From contig JAEZKQ010000030.1 of the NCBI GenBank assembly GCA_023436115.1, positions 186,001 to 250,000 on the forward strand: 64,000 bases of DNA, given 5' to 3'. The stretch's first letter is position 1; each line of letters begins with the position of its first letter. Origin of the DNA: Bacillota bacterium. GTDB lineage: Bacteria > Bacillota > Clostridia > Christensenellales > SZUA-584. Both the position numbers and the translations under genes were made by a program. Below, in pieces: positions 42,271-50,991 of the stretch. A model generated the notes under the pieces. That model worked only from the letters and a program-made list of their open reading frames with translations, did not search any database and was not told the origin of the DNA.

Positions 42271-44155
42271 CCAACCTGACCACTTGACTATCAAATACTG
42301 CCTTTATGGACTTGTTTCCGCGGAGCGATAAAATCGCATTTTCACTCCATGGATTTTGTACCCATATGTGCTGAAAGCCTTGATATATAAGGGTTTTCAA
42401 TAAAATCAGTCTTTTGTGCGTGACATCAATACCACGCACTCCACGTGTATCGACCGAAGAATAGGAATGCACATCATTAGTATCATTTTCGCGTCTCCTT
42501 TTTCCAATTTGTTTGCACATTTTACTCTGCACAGAATTAATAAATCCTGTCTTGTATACGAAAGTGAGCTTATACGGATTAACATTCCCACTTTCATCCG
42601 ACTCACCAATAATAATCTTTTCAACAATGCTTTCAAACACACATCGGTCGAAAGTCGTTAATACTTTGTTCTTTTCCAACACTTTGCGTAAGTGCGCTAT
42701 CCTTTTCTTAAAGTCTATTTCTTCTTGAGTTGATTGTCTAAGCTGTTCTTTCTCGCTTGACAAGGTGTTTAAGATTAACTCCAACTCTTCATATTTTTTC
42801 TCATAGGTAGTTTTGTCTATAATCCCATCCAAATGCATATCGACTAATTTGTCTCGTTTCTGCCCAGTAACATTTATCTCATGCTCTACCTTAGCCAGAC
42901 GATTTTTGAAATCATTGCTTCGGAGAACTGACTCCATCCTCTGGACAAGTTCATCGAGAACGTCAGAATTATTATCGCATAATAATCCATATGACTCAAC
43001 AAAAGCGTCTTCAAGTAATTTTTCAGGAATCGCCTTGCTTGGGGGGCAATTCTTTTTGCCTTTCTTGGTTGCGGTTACGCACTGCCAGATGATCTTCTCA
43101 TGGTCGGTACCGCTATGCCAATTTCGACGAGACAGATTTCCTCCACAAAAAGCACATTCCAATTTACTACTGAATGCATATTTCCTGCTATACTTTTCAC
43201 GTCTCCCCCTCTTTACCCCTTTACGGTGTCCGCTTCCTCTCCTTTTCAAAATTTCCTGTGCTTTCTCGAAAACCTCTTCACTGACAATAGGTTCATGATG
43301 ACTTTTTATATAATACTGATCCTCCTCACCGTAGTTTTCTAGCCTTCTTTTTGATATCGGATCAACGGTGAAAGTTTTACCCTGCAAAACATCGCCTTTA
43401 TACTTTTCGTTTTTGATGATTCCTAATACGGTTGTATCATGCCATTCTGAATTTCCATACTTTGTTTTATAACCCAACGCCATTAATTCCTTAGCAATCA
43501 CATAAGCACCAGCTCCTTCAGTATATCGTTCAAATATATGGCGTACAGTCCTTGCTTCCGTTTCATTTACTGAGATACTCTTATCTGCAGGATCATAATC
43601 ATAGCCCAGACAACTCACAAAGCCAACGAGCTCGCCGCGCTTCATTTTCATTTTTAGTCCTTTTTTCACGTTAGCAGAAATGTTCTCAACTTCCTGTTGT
43701 GCTACAGAACTTAATATAACAAGTAAAAGCTCGCCGTCCATAGTCAGTGTATTTATGTTCTCGTCTTCAAAAAAAACGGCAATATTTCTTTCCTTCAGCA
43801 TACGGACATATTTCAAGGTATCAAGGGTATTGCGTGCAAATCTTGAAATAGACTTGGTAATGACCATATCAATTTTACCGTCCATACAGTCGTTTATCAT
43901 ACGTTGAAAATTCTCACGCTTTGTTACCTGGGTACCGGTTATCGCTTCATCAGCATAGATATCCACTAGCGACCAGTCCGAACGCTTCTGAACCAGGTCG
44001 GTATAATACATTACCTGAGATTTGTAGCTGTTTAATTGCTCCTCTGTATCCGTACTAACTCTTGCGTAGGGGGCTATACGTAATATGTCTGAAGCCTTTC
44101 CAGCGGCACGATCGGATATTTTCCGGTTTGCCTTAATTACTTCAACTTCATGCAT
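42254..44155 (-). CDS. Large serine recombinase of an integrative element
   Basis: A 633-residue site-specific recombinase. The resolvase domain has PYARVSTDTEEQ with catalytic Ser34, YADEAITGTQVTKRENFQRM and ITKSISRFARNTLDTL; then the Recombinase domain, a zinc ribbon (ECAFCGGN...WQCVTAT...NCPP) and a coiled coil (about 420-480). The frame runs over repeat copy 2 into the neighbouring GGDEF stub, so its last 50 residues are probably not element-encoded protein. GAGGAGG precedes the start. Expected to integrate and excise the element. Confidence 0.88.
   Translation of the reverse strand: MHEVEVIKANRKISDRAAGKASDILRIAPYARVSTDTEEQLNSYKSQVMYYTDLVQKRSDWSLVDIYADEAITGTQVTKRENFQRMINDCMDGKIDMVITKSISRFARNTLDTLKYVRMLKERNIAVFFEDENINTLTMDGELLLVILSSVAQQEVENISANVKKGLKMKMKRGELVGFVSCLGYDYDPADKSISVNETEARTVRHIFERYTEGAGAYVIAKELMALGYKTKYGNSEWHDTTVLGIIKNEKYKGDVLQGKTFTVDPISKRRLENYGEEDQYYIKSHHEPIVSEEVFEKAQEILKRRGSGHRKGVKRGRREKYSRKYAFSSKLECAFCGGNLSRRNWHSGTDHEKIIWQCVTATKKGKKNCPPSKAIPEKLLEDAFVESYGLLCDNNSDVLDELVQRMESVLRSNDFKNRLAKVEHEINVTGQKRDKLVDMHLDGIIDKTTYEKKYEELELILNTLSSEKEQLRQSTQEEIDFKKRIAHLRKVLEKNKVLTTFDRCVFESIVEKIIIGESDESGNVNPYKLTFVYKTGFINSVQSKMCKQIGKRRRENDTNDVHSYSSVDTRGVRGIDVTHKRLILLKTLIYQGFQHIWVQNPWSENAILSLRGNKSIKAVFDSQVVRLDESCQ
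42275..42447. repeat. Degenerate direct repeat, copy 2 (RumA-tail type)
   Basis: Partner of 40302-40478. On the minus strand one frame ends SIHVECVVLMSRTKD then TGA (42406-42408), like the C-terminus of RlmD/RumA. rumA/rlmD 3' ends are known insertion sites for serine-recombinase elements, so this looks like an attachment site at the end of the recombinase gene. Confidence 0.55.
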
Positions 44156-44228
44156 ACAAGGTCCTCCTCTTATCGTTCATTCTTACGGATAGTGTAACAA
44201 ACAATGAATTATAGGCCAAATGTGTAAA

Positions 44229-44375
44229 TCAATTTGTGAGATCTGAAATCACACCATAGTCTTGCATTAATTTGTTCTTAATCAGAGAGAATTCGCTTTC
44301 TGTGATTAATGCCATAGCTAGCAATTGCCCCAACATGGCGATCTGCATACTGTAACGAATCAATTTATTTTTCAT
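44229..44375 (-). CDS. SHOCT-like small protein of the integrative element
   Basis: A 48-residue frame starting MKNKLIRYSMQIAMLGQ, with LITESEFSLIKNKLMQDYGV, the pattern of the short SHOCT-domain proteins found just upstream of recombinases in clostridial elements. GGGAG precedes the ATG. It lies 74 bases before the recombinase gene on the same strand and is probably co-transcribed. Function unknown. Confidence 0.7.
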   Translation of the reverse strand: MKNKLIRYSMQIAMLGQLLAMALITESEFSLIKNKLMQDYGVISDLTN

Positions 44376-44472
44376 GATGCATTACTCCCGTTATATGAGT
44401 GTAGTAACATTAGGTTCACTAAAAATGACGTTCATTTTAGGGAAATATATATTTTTCAGCAACTGCGTCCTT

Positions 44473-44520
44473 CTAATCGCAGCAGTAAACGCTGACAATA
44501 TCATCATAGGTTTCAAACAT
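44473..44520 (-). pseudogene. 5' stub of an excisionase-like helix-turn-helix gene
   Basis: A strong GGAGGTG and ATG open a frame of 15 codons, MFETYDDIVSV then CCD and a stop. M-F-x-x-Y-x-D-I-V-x-V is the typical start of the small excisionase/HTH_17 proteins that sit between sigma factor and recombinase in such elements; the rest is deleted. Confidence 0.45.
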
Positions 44521-44970
44521 GAAGACACCTCCAATAATATAGAATTTATGGGTGCACCTCATGTTGGCTTCAGATGTTGAATGTATAAGGCGCACCCATA
44601 GCCTCCGTTACTTTGCTTTGTACTTATAATCGTATCCGGCGGACGGTGGCTAAGCGTCCTCATAGGAATCACACCTCTCCCAGGGTCTCTGCGAGCCGCC
44701 CCCATTGCGATGTCTGTGGCTGGACGGAAGTAATCATTATCCCTCCGCATGTGGTCGTGGCCATAAATGCGCCTGCACTTACTTGTTACATGGGTATGGA
44801 TCGCTCACGCATAAAGCGGTCATGGCGTACCTGTAAACTTGGCTTTCCCTTCTCGGGACATGCGGGGAACGTACCGGATAGACTTATATTCAGTTTTCAA
44901 AGAACCTCTGAAGGATAAATTGTCCCTTCAATAACCGTGAACAAAAACGAGTAAAACAGGGCGGGGTAAC
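44521..44970. other. Non-coding stretch of the integrative element
   Basis: About 450 bases between the sigma factor and the excisionase stub. TGGGTGC (44550-44556) and GCACCCA (44592-44600 area) bracket a long hairpin. Frames on both strands (for example 44613-44918 plus) lack ribosome sites and family signatures. The base composition is richer in GC than the flanks. No function assigned. Confidence 0.35.
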
Positions 44971-45393
44971 TTAAAAAAGATCAATTCTTTTTTTAAGCTG
45001 CCTTAACGCCCGGCTTACTGACTTTCGGACTGAGCTTGCATCGACATGCTCAAGCTGCGCGATGTGAGAACAACTCATATCAAGAAAGAAATGAGCATAC
45101 AGGCGCTTAAACTGCTTGTCGGGTAAAGCCCGAATAGCAGCGTACAATTCCTGTTGCATCATTTTCTGCTCGAATATCTCATGCACTGATGGCGCGAGCC
45201 GGATGGCTTCGTTTTCGATGCCGTCATTCCTGTCAAGTGAATAATATGCCTTGTGCTTATAGATCAGCCGCCGTTGTACCTCTTCCAACCGCTTATAGAG
45301 GAATAGCAGTTCAGCTACTTCATCTGGCACATTGAATAGAAAATCGACAGAATATATCGACGAGTAAAAGTCTCTTAGATTAATTGTTTTCAT
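44971..45393 (-). CDS. Sigma-70-family factor of the integrative element
   Basis: A 140-residue protein: N-terminal segment with MKTINLRDFYSS, a short region-2-like helical part, and a region-4 helix-turn-helix in the last 60 residues (IRALPDKQFKRLYAHFFLDMSCSHIAQLEHVDASSVRKSV). Such short sigma factors are carried by Tn916/Tn1549-type elements and act on element promoters. GGAGG lies just before the ATG. Confidence 0.82.
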   Translation of the reverse strand: MKTINLRDFYSSIYSVDFLFNVPDEVAELLFLYKRLEEVQRRLIYKHKAYYSLDRNDGIENEAIRLAPSVHEIFEQKMMQQELYAAIRALPDKQFKRLYAHFFLDMSCSHIAQLEHVDASSVRKSVSRALRQLKKRIDLF

Positions 45394-45927
45394 TTGTAAA
45401 CCTCCGTGAAATCTTGATTTTGCAGATAGAAACCAAGAAGAAACGGAGGCGATCTTATACGGGGAAAGGCGGGATATATAACAAAAACGCCCTTGGCATA
45501 TCTACCTTGGGCGCTTGTATCCTTAAGAATTATCTTCTCGCTATATAATGCAATATCATATTGAGTTTTTACTTCATTCCAATGCCGTACTATCCCTAAA
45601 ATGTTGACAAGGCTTTTTTTGATAAAGTTGCCTTGCATTTTTGAGGGGATTTGATTTTACATCGTAAACCAAACATATAGACGACCCTCAAAAATCGCTT
45701 TGATCTGAAAAAGGCGTAACTTTAATATAAGCGACCAAAAACGAGGTTTTCCCGGCTTTGGGCACAAGCTGTCTTTTTCAGTTTTATAGCGAGCTTTATA
45801 TTTTTCCGTAGAACAGACTACGGTTAAGCTCTCGTGTTATGCACTATATAGCAATGAAATTTTGTAGTATCACAACCTTTCAAAATTTGTGTATTCAGTG
45901 CAAACTATACAAGGAGGTGAAGTGACA
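45394..45927. other. Intergenic region between sigma factor and XRE repressor
   Basis: About 530 bases. A hairpin at 45485-45520 (minus-strand CGCCC...GGGCG followed by TTTTTGTT) looks like a terminator for an upstream transcript. The 82-codon minus frame at 45390-45638 reads through it and has no family match, so it is not called. Divergent promoters of the sigma and XRE genes must lie here. Confidence 0.35.
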
Positions 45928-46257
45928 GTGCATAATGAAGTTGAACTACTTGGCGAGATGGTTGAAGCGGCAAGGTTAAGAAAGGCTCTCTCGCGATCGA
46001 AGCTTTCCGAACAGATTGGAGTGGGGGAACGACATATCTATGCAATAGAGCATGAAGGAGGAAATCCGAGTTATAGTGTTTTGCAGAAATTGATATACGC
46101 ATTAGAGATATCCCCCGACGAAATTTTCTATCCTCAAAGCGAGCATACCAATCCAAAATTGGCGACTTTATTCAGGGCGATCCGCCGTCTTGACGACCGA
46201 GAAATCAATATAATCAAGACGATGGTGGACGCGCTTTTACAAAACAGGCCGGAATAG
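45928..46257 (+). CDS. XRE-family helix-turn-helix repressor of the element
   Basis: About 109 residues from the GTG at 45928, 8 bases after AAGGAGGTG; the longer frame from 45889 includes the ribosome site. ARLRKALSRSKLSEQIGVGE, then RHIYAIEHEGGNPSYSVLQKL, is a lambda-type HTH, with a C-terminal helical tail REINIIKTMVDALL. It is the usual control gene of clostridial elements. Its last 44 bases overlap the convergent FtsX-permease gene. Confidence 0.85.
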   Translation: MHNEVELLGEMVEAARLRKALSRSKLSEQIGVGERHIYAIEHEGGNPSYSVLQKLIYALEISPDEIFYPQSEHTNPKLATLFRAIRRLDDREINIIKTMVDALLQNRPE

Positions 46258-47341
46258 CGGCTAAAAGAATACACACGCCAAAACTGCCGGCTGCGGCGAG
46301 AAAAGGGATGGACAGCGTATAGCTCGAAGTCCCTTTTAATTCGGGCGGTAAAAATGACGGAAGTGATAAACTTACTACAAGGCCGATTAATGCTCCAAGA
46401 ACAGAGACAATAAGAGCATGAAGCAGAAATAACCGGGAGATGCTACGGTCTTTCATGCCTAACCATCGGAGCATCTCAAACGCTTGTTTTTGCCTCTCTA
46501 ACATGACTGCCCGGTTAGCGGCTAACATCAGGGAAGCGCTTATTAGACAAAAAGCTGCGATTACAATCAGGTAGACCATCTCTTTCATTTCTGCGTCCCA
46601 TTCTGTCTGCATTTGCTCGTTAGAATTAGTCACATTAAGGCCAAGCGCCGCAATCTGCTTTGACATGGCGTCAGCACATCCGATATTTGTAATGCGTACC
46701 CATGAGGCCTGTGCCGTTGTCGGCTGGTTACTTTCTCGTAACAGCTCTTTGGCAACAGACAGGCTGACATAAGCAGCGGGCTCCGCATTCTTTTCATCAC
46801 CGTCCGAGAGTATGCCGCAAACCTTTGACGTTACGTTGCGGCTTCCCTCGCCTATACTGAGCGAATAACCTGCGTTCAGCCAATCGATGTCGGGCGTCTC
46901 TTTGCCAGCGTCCTTCTCTTCTTTCGCAAACTGTTTACACGCGGCTTCATTTAGCACGATATAAGGCATAACGCTGTCAGCGGGGAACATGCTGCCCTGC
47001 TTATAAGCGCCGTCGAGATAGCCTGTATCCATGCCTGTGAGCGTGAGCTGCGCGGTATATTCGCCTGTCTGAATCACTATAGGAACTTGCAGAATAGACG
47101 TGGCGGCTTTAACGTCCGCGATTTTCATTATATCGGCAATCATACTGTCCGTAACGCCCGCGTTACCCTGCGCTGACAATACCAGCTCATACGGCTGCGA
47201 TTTTTCTTCCTGTACAGTGGTCAATATCGCGCCTGAAAAGCACAGGCAAAAGGCGGCGACGGCAAAGCCGATAACCGGCAGCACAGCCCATCGGCCTTTG
47301 AGGTTTTTAACAGTCAGCCTTGTCAGATCAAATATCTTCAT
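46214..47341 (-). CDS. FtsX/MacB-like ABC transporter permease
   Basis: A 375-residue permease: N-terminal TM (about 14-36), a large extracytoplasmic domain (about 40-255), and three C-terminal TMs (YLIVIAAFCLISASLMLAA, FLLHALIVSVLGALIGLV, FGVCILLAAIPACF). It ends KARPPSS only nine residues past the last TM and overlaps the XRE gene, so its natural C-terminus may have been replaced at the element border. Last gene of the six-gene ABC operon; it overlaps the CARDB-like gene by 14 bases. Confidence 0.82.
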   Translation of the reverse strand: MKIFDLTRLTVKNLKGRWAVLPVIGFAVAAFCLCFSGAILTTVQEEKSQPYELVLSAQGNAGVTDSMIADIMKIADVKAATSILQVPIVIQTGEYTAQLTLTGMDTGYLDGAYKQGSMFPADSVMPYIVLNEAACKQFAKEEKDAGKETPDIDWLNAGYSLSIGEGSRNVTSKVCGILSDGDEKNAEPAAYVSLSVAKELLRESNQPTTAQASWVRITNIGCADAMSKQIAALGLNVTNSNEQMQTEWDAEMKEMVYLIVIAAFCLISASLMLAANRAVMLERQKQAFEMLRWLGMKDRSISRLFLLHALIVSVLGALIGLVVSLSLPSFLPPELKGTSSYTLSIPFLAAAGSFGVCILLAAIPACFVKARPPSS

Positions 47342-48776
47342 TGTCCTTCACCTTGCGCTTAGTCCGAATAACCAGGAACGCTGCCAATCCTCCAATAGCA
47401 ACAGCACCGATTACGATAGATACCCACCATTGCCCGGCCTTTTCCGGTTCTTCTGCCGGCTCCGTGGAAGCCGCCACGATCACCGGCGGATTGATGGTCG
47501 TGGAGAATTCGACATCCTTGGTGTATTGCTGTCCGGCTTCGTCCTCGTAAATGAGCGTGATAACGCCGTTCGTATACCCGTATTTATCCTCACCTTCATA
47601 TCCTTCTGTCATATTCTTGGTTCCGATGAACACGTCCATCTCTCCCGGCATGGCGGTTCCGGGTTCCATGTTGCCGATAAACGCCGTACCCGAAGGGATC
47701 AGGCCGGGCGCAGAAAGCTCACAGCGGACGTTATATACCTTGCTACGCCCCATGTTCATCACTTGGAATGTAAGGGGCAGCGTGTCTCCGGCATTGACCT
47801 CGGGCGCGATCTGCGGTATTTCCATCTCCACGCGCAGCGGCTGGCTGACCTGTACGGCGACGGTTCCGGTTGAAGTCAGCGGCGTGGCGTCGGTATTGTC
47901 ATATCCGATGGCCAGCGTGATGTTGTACCGCTGTGCGGGCGTTTCGAGGTCGGTCTTGTATTTCAGTTCGATTTCCGTCGTTTTGCCCTTGCCGAGCTTG
48001 CCTATATAAAAGGTGTCGCTGTCGTTTTGCAGCGAGAAATTCGGAGATTCGCAGGATGCCGTCACGACCATGTTCTGCACGGATTTCGTTTCGCTGGTAT
48101 TTTTCAATGTGATAGACACCGTGAATTCCTCGCCAGCTATGGCAGGCGAAGGGTTAACGCTGTATCCGCTGATGATGATCTTAGGCTGTGACGTAGGCTT
48201 TTCCGGCTCCGGTGTAGGCGTTGTGGCGTTCGGGTCTTTGCCGTCCGTGATGGTCACATAACAGGTGAAGCTCTTTTGTACGGAGCTGCCGTCCGGGGTC
48301 TGCGCCTGCACGTCGATGGTCACGGGGTAAACGCCGTTGACTCTACCCGAAGCAAGTGAAAGATCAAAGCGTACTAAGTACGAAGGAACCGTACCGCCCC
48401 CGGCCACGGCATTATCCTGTAAGTACACAGTCTTCTGATAATTCCTGTAAACAAATGGGGATGATGCCGTATCTCCAAGGTTAGGTGTAACCGTAATAGC
48501 GTTGTCCTTTATTTCGCCGTCTGCAATCAGAGGGAGCACCACCGTTGCAATCCCGTCTTTCACGTCCGGGGTATATCCATCCTTATAAGCCTTATCCATG
48601 CCGTCATAGGCATGCGTGTTATCAATATCAAGGTTTACCGCCGCAACAAGCTCCGTAGGTGATTCGGTAGGTTCCACAGTAGGGGTTGGCGTCGGCTCGC
48701 CTTCAGCCAGCGCAGCCGCAGGCCATATCAATACCAGCATGAGTATCACAGCAAGTAAAACGCATAATCTTTTCAT
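47328..48776 (-). CDS. Surface-anchored CARDB/NEW3-like protein
   Basis: A 482-residue secreted protein: signal peptide MKRLCVLLAVILM.., a Thr/Pro linker (TPTPTVEPTES), several beta-sandwich domains with the CARDB pattern (PSPAIAGEEFTVSITLKNT; IAPEVNAGDTLPLTFQVMN), and a C-terminal TM (WWVSIVIGAVAIGGLAAFLV) with a basic tail. It would display adhesive or scaffold domains outside the membrane and probably works with the FtsX-type permease and degenerate ATPase in the same operon. Confidence 0.82.
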   Translation of the reverse strand: MKRLCVLLAVILMLVLIWPAAALAEGEPTPTPTVEPTESPTELVAAVNLDIDNTHAYDGMDKAYKDGYTPDVKDGIATVVLPLIADGEIKDNAITVTPNLGDTASSPFVYRNYQKTVYLQDNAVAGGGTVPSYLVRFDLSLASGRVNGVYPVTIDVQAQTPDGSSVQKSFTCYVTITDGKDPNATTPTPEPEKPTSQPKIIISGYSVNPSPAIAGEEFTVSITLKNTSETKSVQNMVVTASCESPNFSLQNDSDTFYIGKLGKGKTTEIELKYKTDLETPAQRYNITLAIGYDNTDATPLTSTGTVAVQVSQPLRVEMEIPQIAPEVNAGDTLPLTFQVMNMGRSKVYNVRCELSAPGLIPSGTAFIGNMEPGTAMPGEMDVFIGTKNMTEGYEGEDKYGYTNGVITLIYEDEAGQQYTKDVEFSTTINPPVIVAASTEPAEEPEKAGQWWVSIVIGAVAIGGLAAFLVIRTKRKVKDNEDI

Positions 48777-49450
48777 TGCACTGTTTCCTCCTGTATCTTT
48801 CCGCGCTCAAGGTTCATCGTTCTGTCAGCGCATATCAGCCCGTTTTTTTCTCCTGAAAATTCAAGTATGACACACTCCCCGAACTGTGACAGCGCGTACA
48901 GTATGCCTTTGATCTGTTCTACATCCCTTTCGGGCAGGCCGGCCGCAGCATCGTCCAGCAGCAGAATCTGCGGCTGCGCGATGAGCGCCCGCGCAATGGA
49001 CGCCAGCTTTGCTTCCAGTATCGAAAGCTGCGTCGGACGCGCATTTACGGTATGCGCAAGCCCAAGGGTTTTTAGCTGTTCTTGCGCCGTTTTCTCTCTT
49101 TGCGCGAGCGGTATGCCCCGAATCATAAGCGGCAGTGCCACATTTTCCAGCACCGTCAGGCTTTCCATAAACGCGGGATGCCTTGCGATCAGCCCTATAT
49201 GTCGGCTTCGGAAAACCGCCGCCGTGTCCGCATCCATATCATGCACGGCCTTGTCCAGTACAAACACCTTGCCGCTGTTCGGGCGCTCCATGCCCGCAAT
49301 CAACCGTGTCAGCGTGGTTTTGCCGCTGCCGGACGCGCCACAAATGGTCACGCGCTCTTTTTCCTGAATGGCAAGGCTGACGCCGTTGATTGCCCGCCGG
49401 TTGCCGGTAAGCATTTTGATGACGTTTTCAAGCCTGATGATTTCGCTCAT
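48773..49450 (-). CDS. ABC ATPase-like protein with degenerate catalytic motifs
   Basis: About 225 residues from the ATG at 49450, which overlaps the upstream ATPase stop (ATGA). LolD/MacB-type order, but only Walker A (GASGSGKTT) is standard. The signature LSGGQ is LSILE, the Q-loop Gln is replaced (GLIARHPAF), Walker B ends LLLDDAAAG with Asp for Glu, and no switch His is found (VILEFSGEK). ATP may be bound but hydrolysis is doubtful. It probably pairs with the FtsX-type permease in a signalling or regulatory rather than transport role. Confidence 0.8.
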   Translation of the reverse strand: MSEIIRLENVIKMLTGNRRAINGVSLAIQEKERVTICGASGSGKTTLTRLIAGMERPNSGKVFVLDKAVHDMDADTAAVFRSRHIGLIARHPAFMESLTVLENVALPLMIRGIPLAQREKTAQEQLKTLGLAHTVNARPTQLSILEAKLASIARALIAQPQILLLDDAAAGLPERDVEQIKGILYALSQFGECVILEFSGEKNGLICADRTMNLERGKIQEETVQ

Positions 49451-50091
49451 ATCCTCACCACCGTCAATATCCCTGCGTCCATTTCGCAGACCGTATCGCA
49501 AAGCTCATCGATGTCCGCCTGGTTATGGCTGGCGAGGATAATCGTCTTGCCTTGTTCCCGCAGCCCTTTGATCAGACCGCGCATATGCTTCACTCCGCTT
49601 TTATCGAGACCGTTGAGCGGCTCGTCCAATATCAATATGGAGGGGTTCTCCATGATGGCTTGCGCGATTCCAAGCCTTTGGCGCATACCGAGCGAGTATT
49701 TACCCACCGGCTTTTTCATGTCGGGGTCAAGTCCCACGCGCCGTATGGTTTGCCTGATGATATCGTCGCTAATTTTCTTTTGAAGCGAGGCAAGTATCTG
49801 GAGGTTCTTCATTCCCGAAGCGTTCGGCAGAAAGCCCGGCGTTTCAATGATGATGCCGATATCTTCGGGGAAATCGCAATCCTTCCCGACCTGTTTATAA
49901 CGGACAAGTATTTTTCCTTTCGTCGGAATAAGAAACCCGCAGATGCACTTCATGAGTACAGTCTTGCCACTGCCGTTATTGCCCACGATGCCATGTATTT
50001 TGCCTTCTTCAAAGTCGTGAGAAACGCCGGTCAGCACCGTATCTTCACCGAAGCGTTTATATACGTCCTGCACGCTGATGGCTACATCCAT
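49447..50091 (-). CDS. ABC transporter ATP-binding protein
   Basis: A 214-residue ATPase of the ABC-2/lantibiotic-exporter type with an intact Walker A (GNNGSGKTV), signature YSLGMRQRLGIAQAI, Walker B ILILDEPLNGLD and switch His (ILASHNQADI). It should power the two ABC-2 permeases upstream in the operon. Ends 1 base before the next permease region and overlaps the degenerate ATPase by 4 bases. Confidence 0.9.
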   Translation of the reverse strand: MDVAISVQDVYKRFGEDTVLTGVSHDFEEGKIHGIVGNNGSGKTVLMKCICGFLIPTKGKILVRYKQVGKDCDFPEDIGIIIETPGFLPNASGMKNLQILASLQKKISDDIIRQTIRRVGLDPDMKKPVGKYSLGMRQRLGIAQAIMENPSILILDEPLNGLDKSGVKHMRGLIKGLREQGKTIILASHNQADIDELCDTVCEMDAGILTVVRI

Positions 50092-50991
50092 TTATACATT
50101 CTCCGTTCCTGTAAAGTTAAAGTTGTACCGGCGCACCGCCAGCAATGTCAGGAAAAAACACAACGCGATCAGCACGCCGAATATCGCATAGGTCATCCAC
50201 AATCGCGGCAGCAGGTCATACCCGAAATTGTGCATATGGTAAGTCGCATGGTTCAGTGGCGACAGCCAGCCAACTGCGACGTTTGCTTTGTAGACAAGCT
50301 CATCGGGGAGCTGGAATATGGTTTTCAGCGTTTGGGGATTTAACAGGAACCCATATAAGCTGAATGCGAATACGCTGATCACGCCCGCAAGCTGCCCCTT
50401 ATAGATATTGAAGGCGAGCATAATGAACGCCATAAGCAGCGTGTAGAGCAGCATGAGCAGGAAGATCGTTCCCATGCACGCATATGGCGTGCTCATCTCC
50501 AATGTCTTCACCAGTGCCGGCAGCGCTACCGCCTTGCCCGCGCCGGAGTAACCGAGTATCGCCGCCGTTTCAGACCACATATTGCCCACAAAGGATTGCG
50601 TCATACAGACGAGCGAAGTTGACGCAAGGATGAACACAAGGTAGAGGCTTGTCGCGCCGATGATGTATATGGCCTGTCCCGTCACCCAGGTCTTGCGGTC
50701 AATGCGCGAAAGGTAATACGGCGTACCAGCCGAGAGAAACGGCATGTCCGCGAACAGCAGCAACAGCAGCAGCGACGAAAGCAGGATGGAGTTGGAATCC
50801 CCGAACGTCCAGACGAACGCTTCCACGATCTGCATGGTGGTTTCATATTCCCGCGCGAACTTGACCGCTTTGTCCGAAAGCAGAAAGCACAGGATGAACG
50901 CCAGTGCGAACGTAATGAATACGCGGGGATTTTTATTCCATTGGCGGAAATTATACGCCGCCACGGAAAGGGCTTGTTTGATCATTTTCAT
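50092..50991 (-). CDS. ABC-2-type permease
   Basis: About 299 residues from the ATG at 50991, which overlaps the previous permease stop by 4 bases (ATGA); the longer frame from 51114 lies inside that gene. Six membrane segments (for example VFITFALAFILCFLLSD, AIYIIGATSLYLVFILAST), as in LanEG/bacitracin-export permeases. Functions with the partner permease and the intact ATPase. Confidence 0.82.
   Translation of the reverse strand: MKMIKQALSVAAYNFRQWNKNPRVFITFALAFILCFLLSDKAVKFAREYETTMQIVEAFVWTFGDSNSILLSSLLLLLLFADMPFLSAGTPYYLSRIDRKTWVTGQAIYIIGATSLYLVFILASTSLVCMTQSFVGNMWSETAAILGYSGAGKAVALPALVKTLEMSTPYACMGTIFLLMLLYTLLMAFIMLAFNIYKGQLAGVISVFAFSLYGFLLNPQTLKTIFQLPDELVYKANVAVGWLSPLNHATYHMHNFGYDLLPRLWMTYAIFGVLIALCFFLTLLAVRRYNFNFTGTENV

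Larger units (their letters stand above)
42268..46257. mobile_element. Small or reduced serine-recombinase integrative element
   Basis: Contains, on one strand, sigma factor, excisionase stub, SHOCT-like peptide and recombinase, with an XRE repressor on the other strand. This is the regulatory/integration end of clostridial conjugative or mobilisable elements; transfer genes are absent. The left end is the junction with the GGDEF stub near 42268. The right end is not visible as a repeat; the XRE stop region is used as a provisional limit. Confidence 0.6.

Noticed and set aside
42406..42642. Separate 78-codon minus-strand gene ending in a RumA-like tail
   Set aside because: Most of it is the shadow frame of the recombinase; only the last 15 codons resemble RlmD/RumA, so it is treated as an attachment-site relic.
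44613..44918. 101-codon plus-strand gene in the element
   Set aside because: No ribosome site, no family signature, basic and proline/serine-rich composition; more like a chance frame in GC-richer DNA.
45390..45638. 82-codon minus-strand gene before the sigma factor
   Set aside because: It reads through a terminator-like hairpin and ends at the sigma factor's ribosome site, with no recognisable domain.
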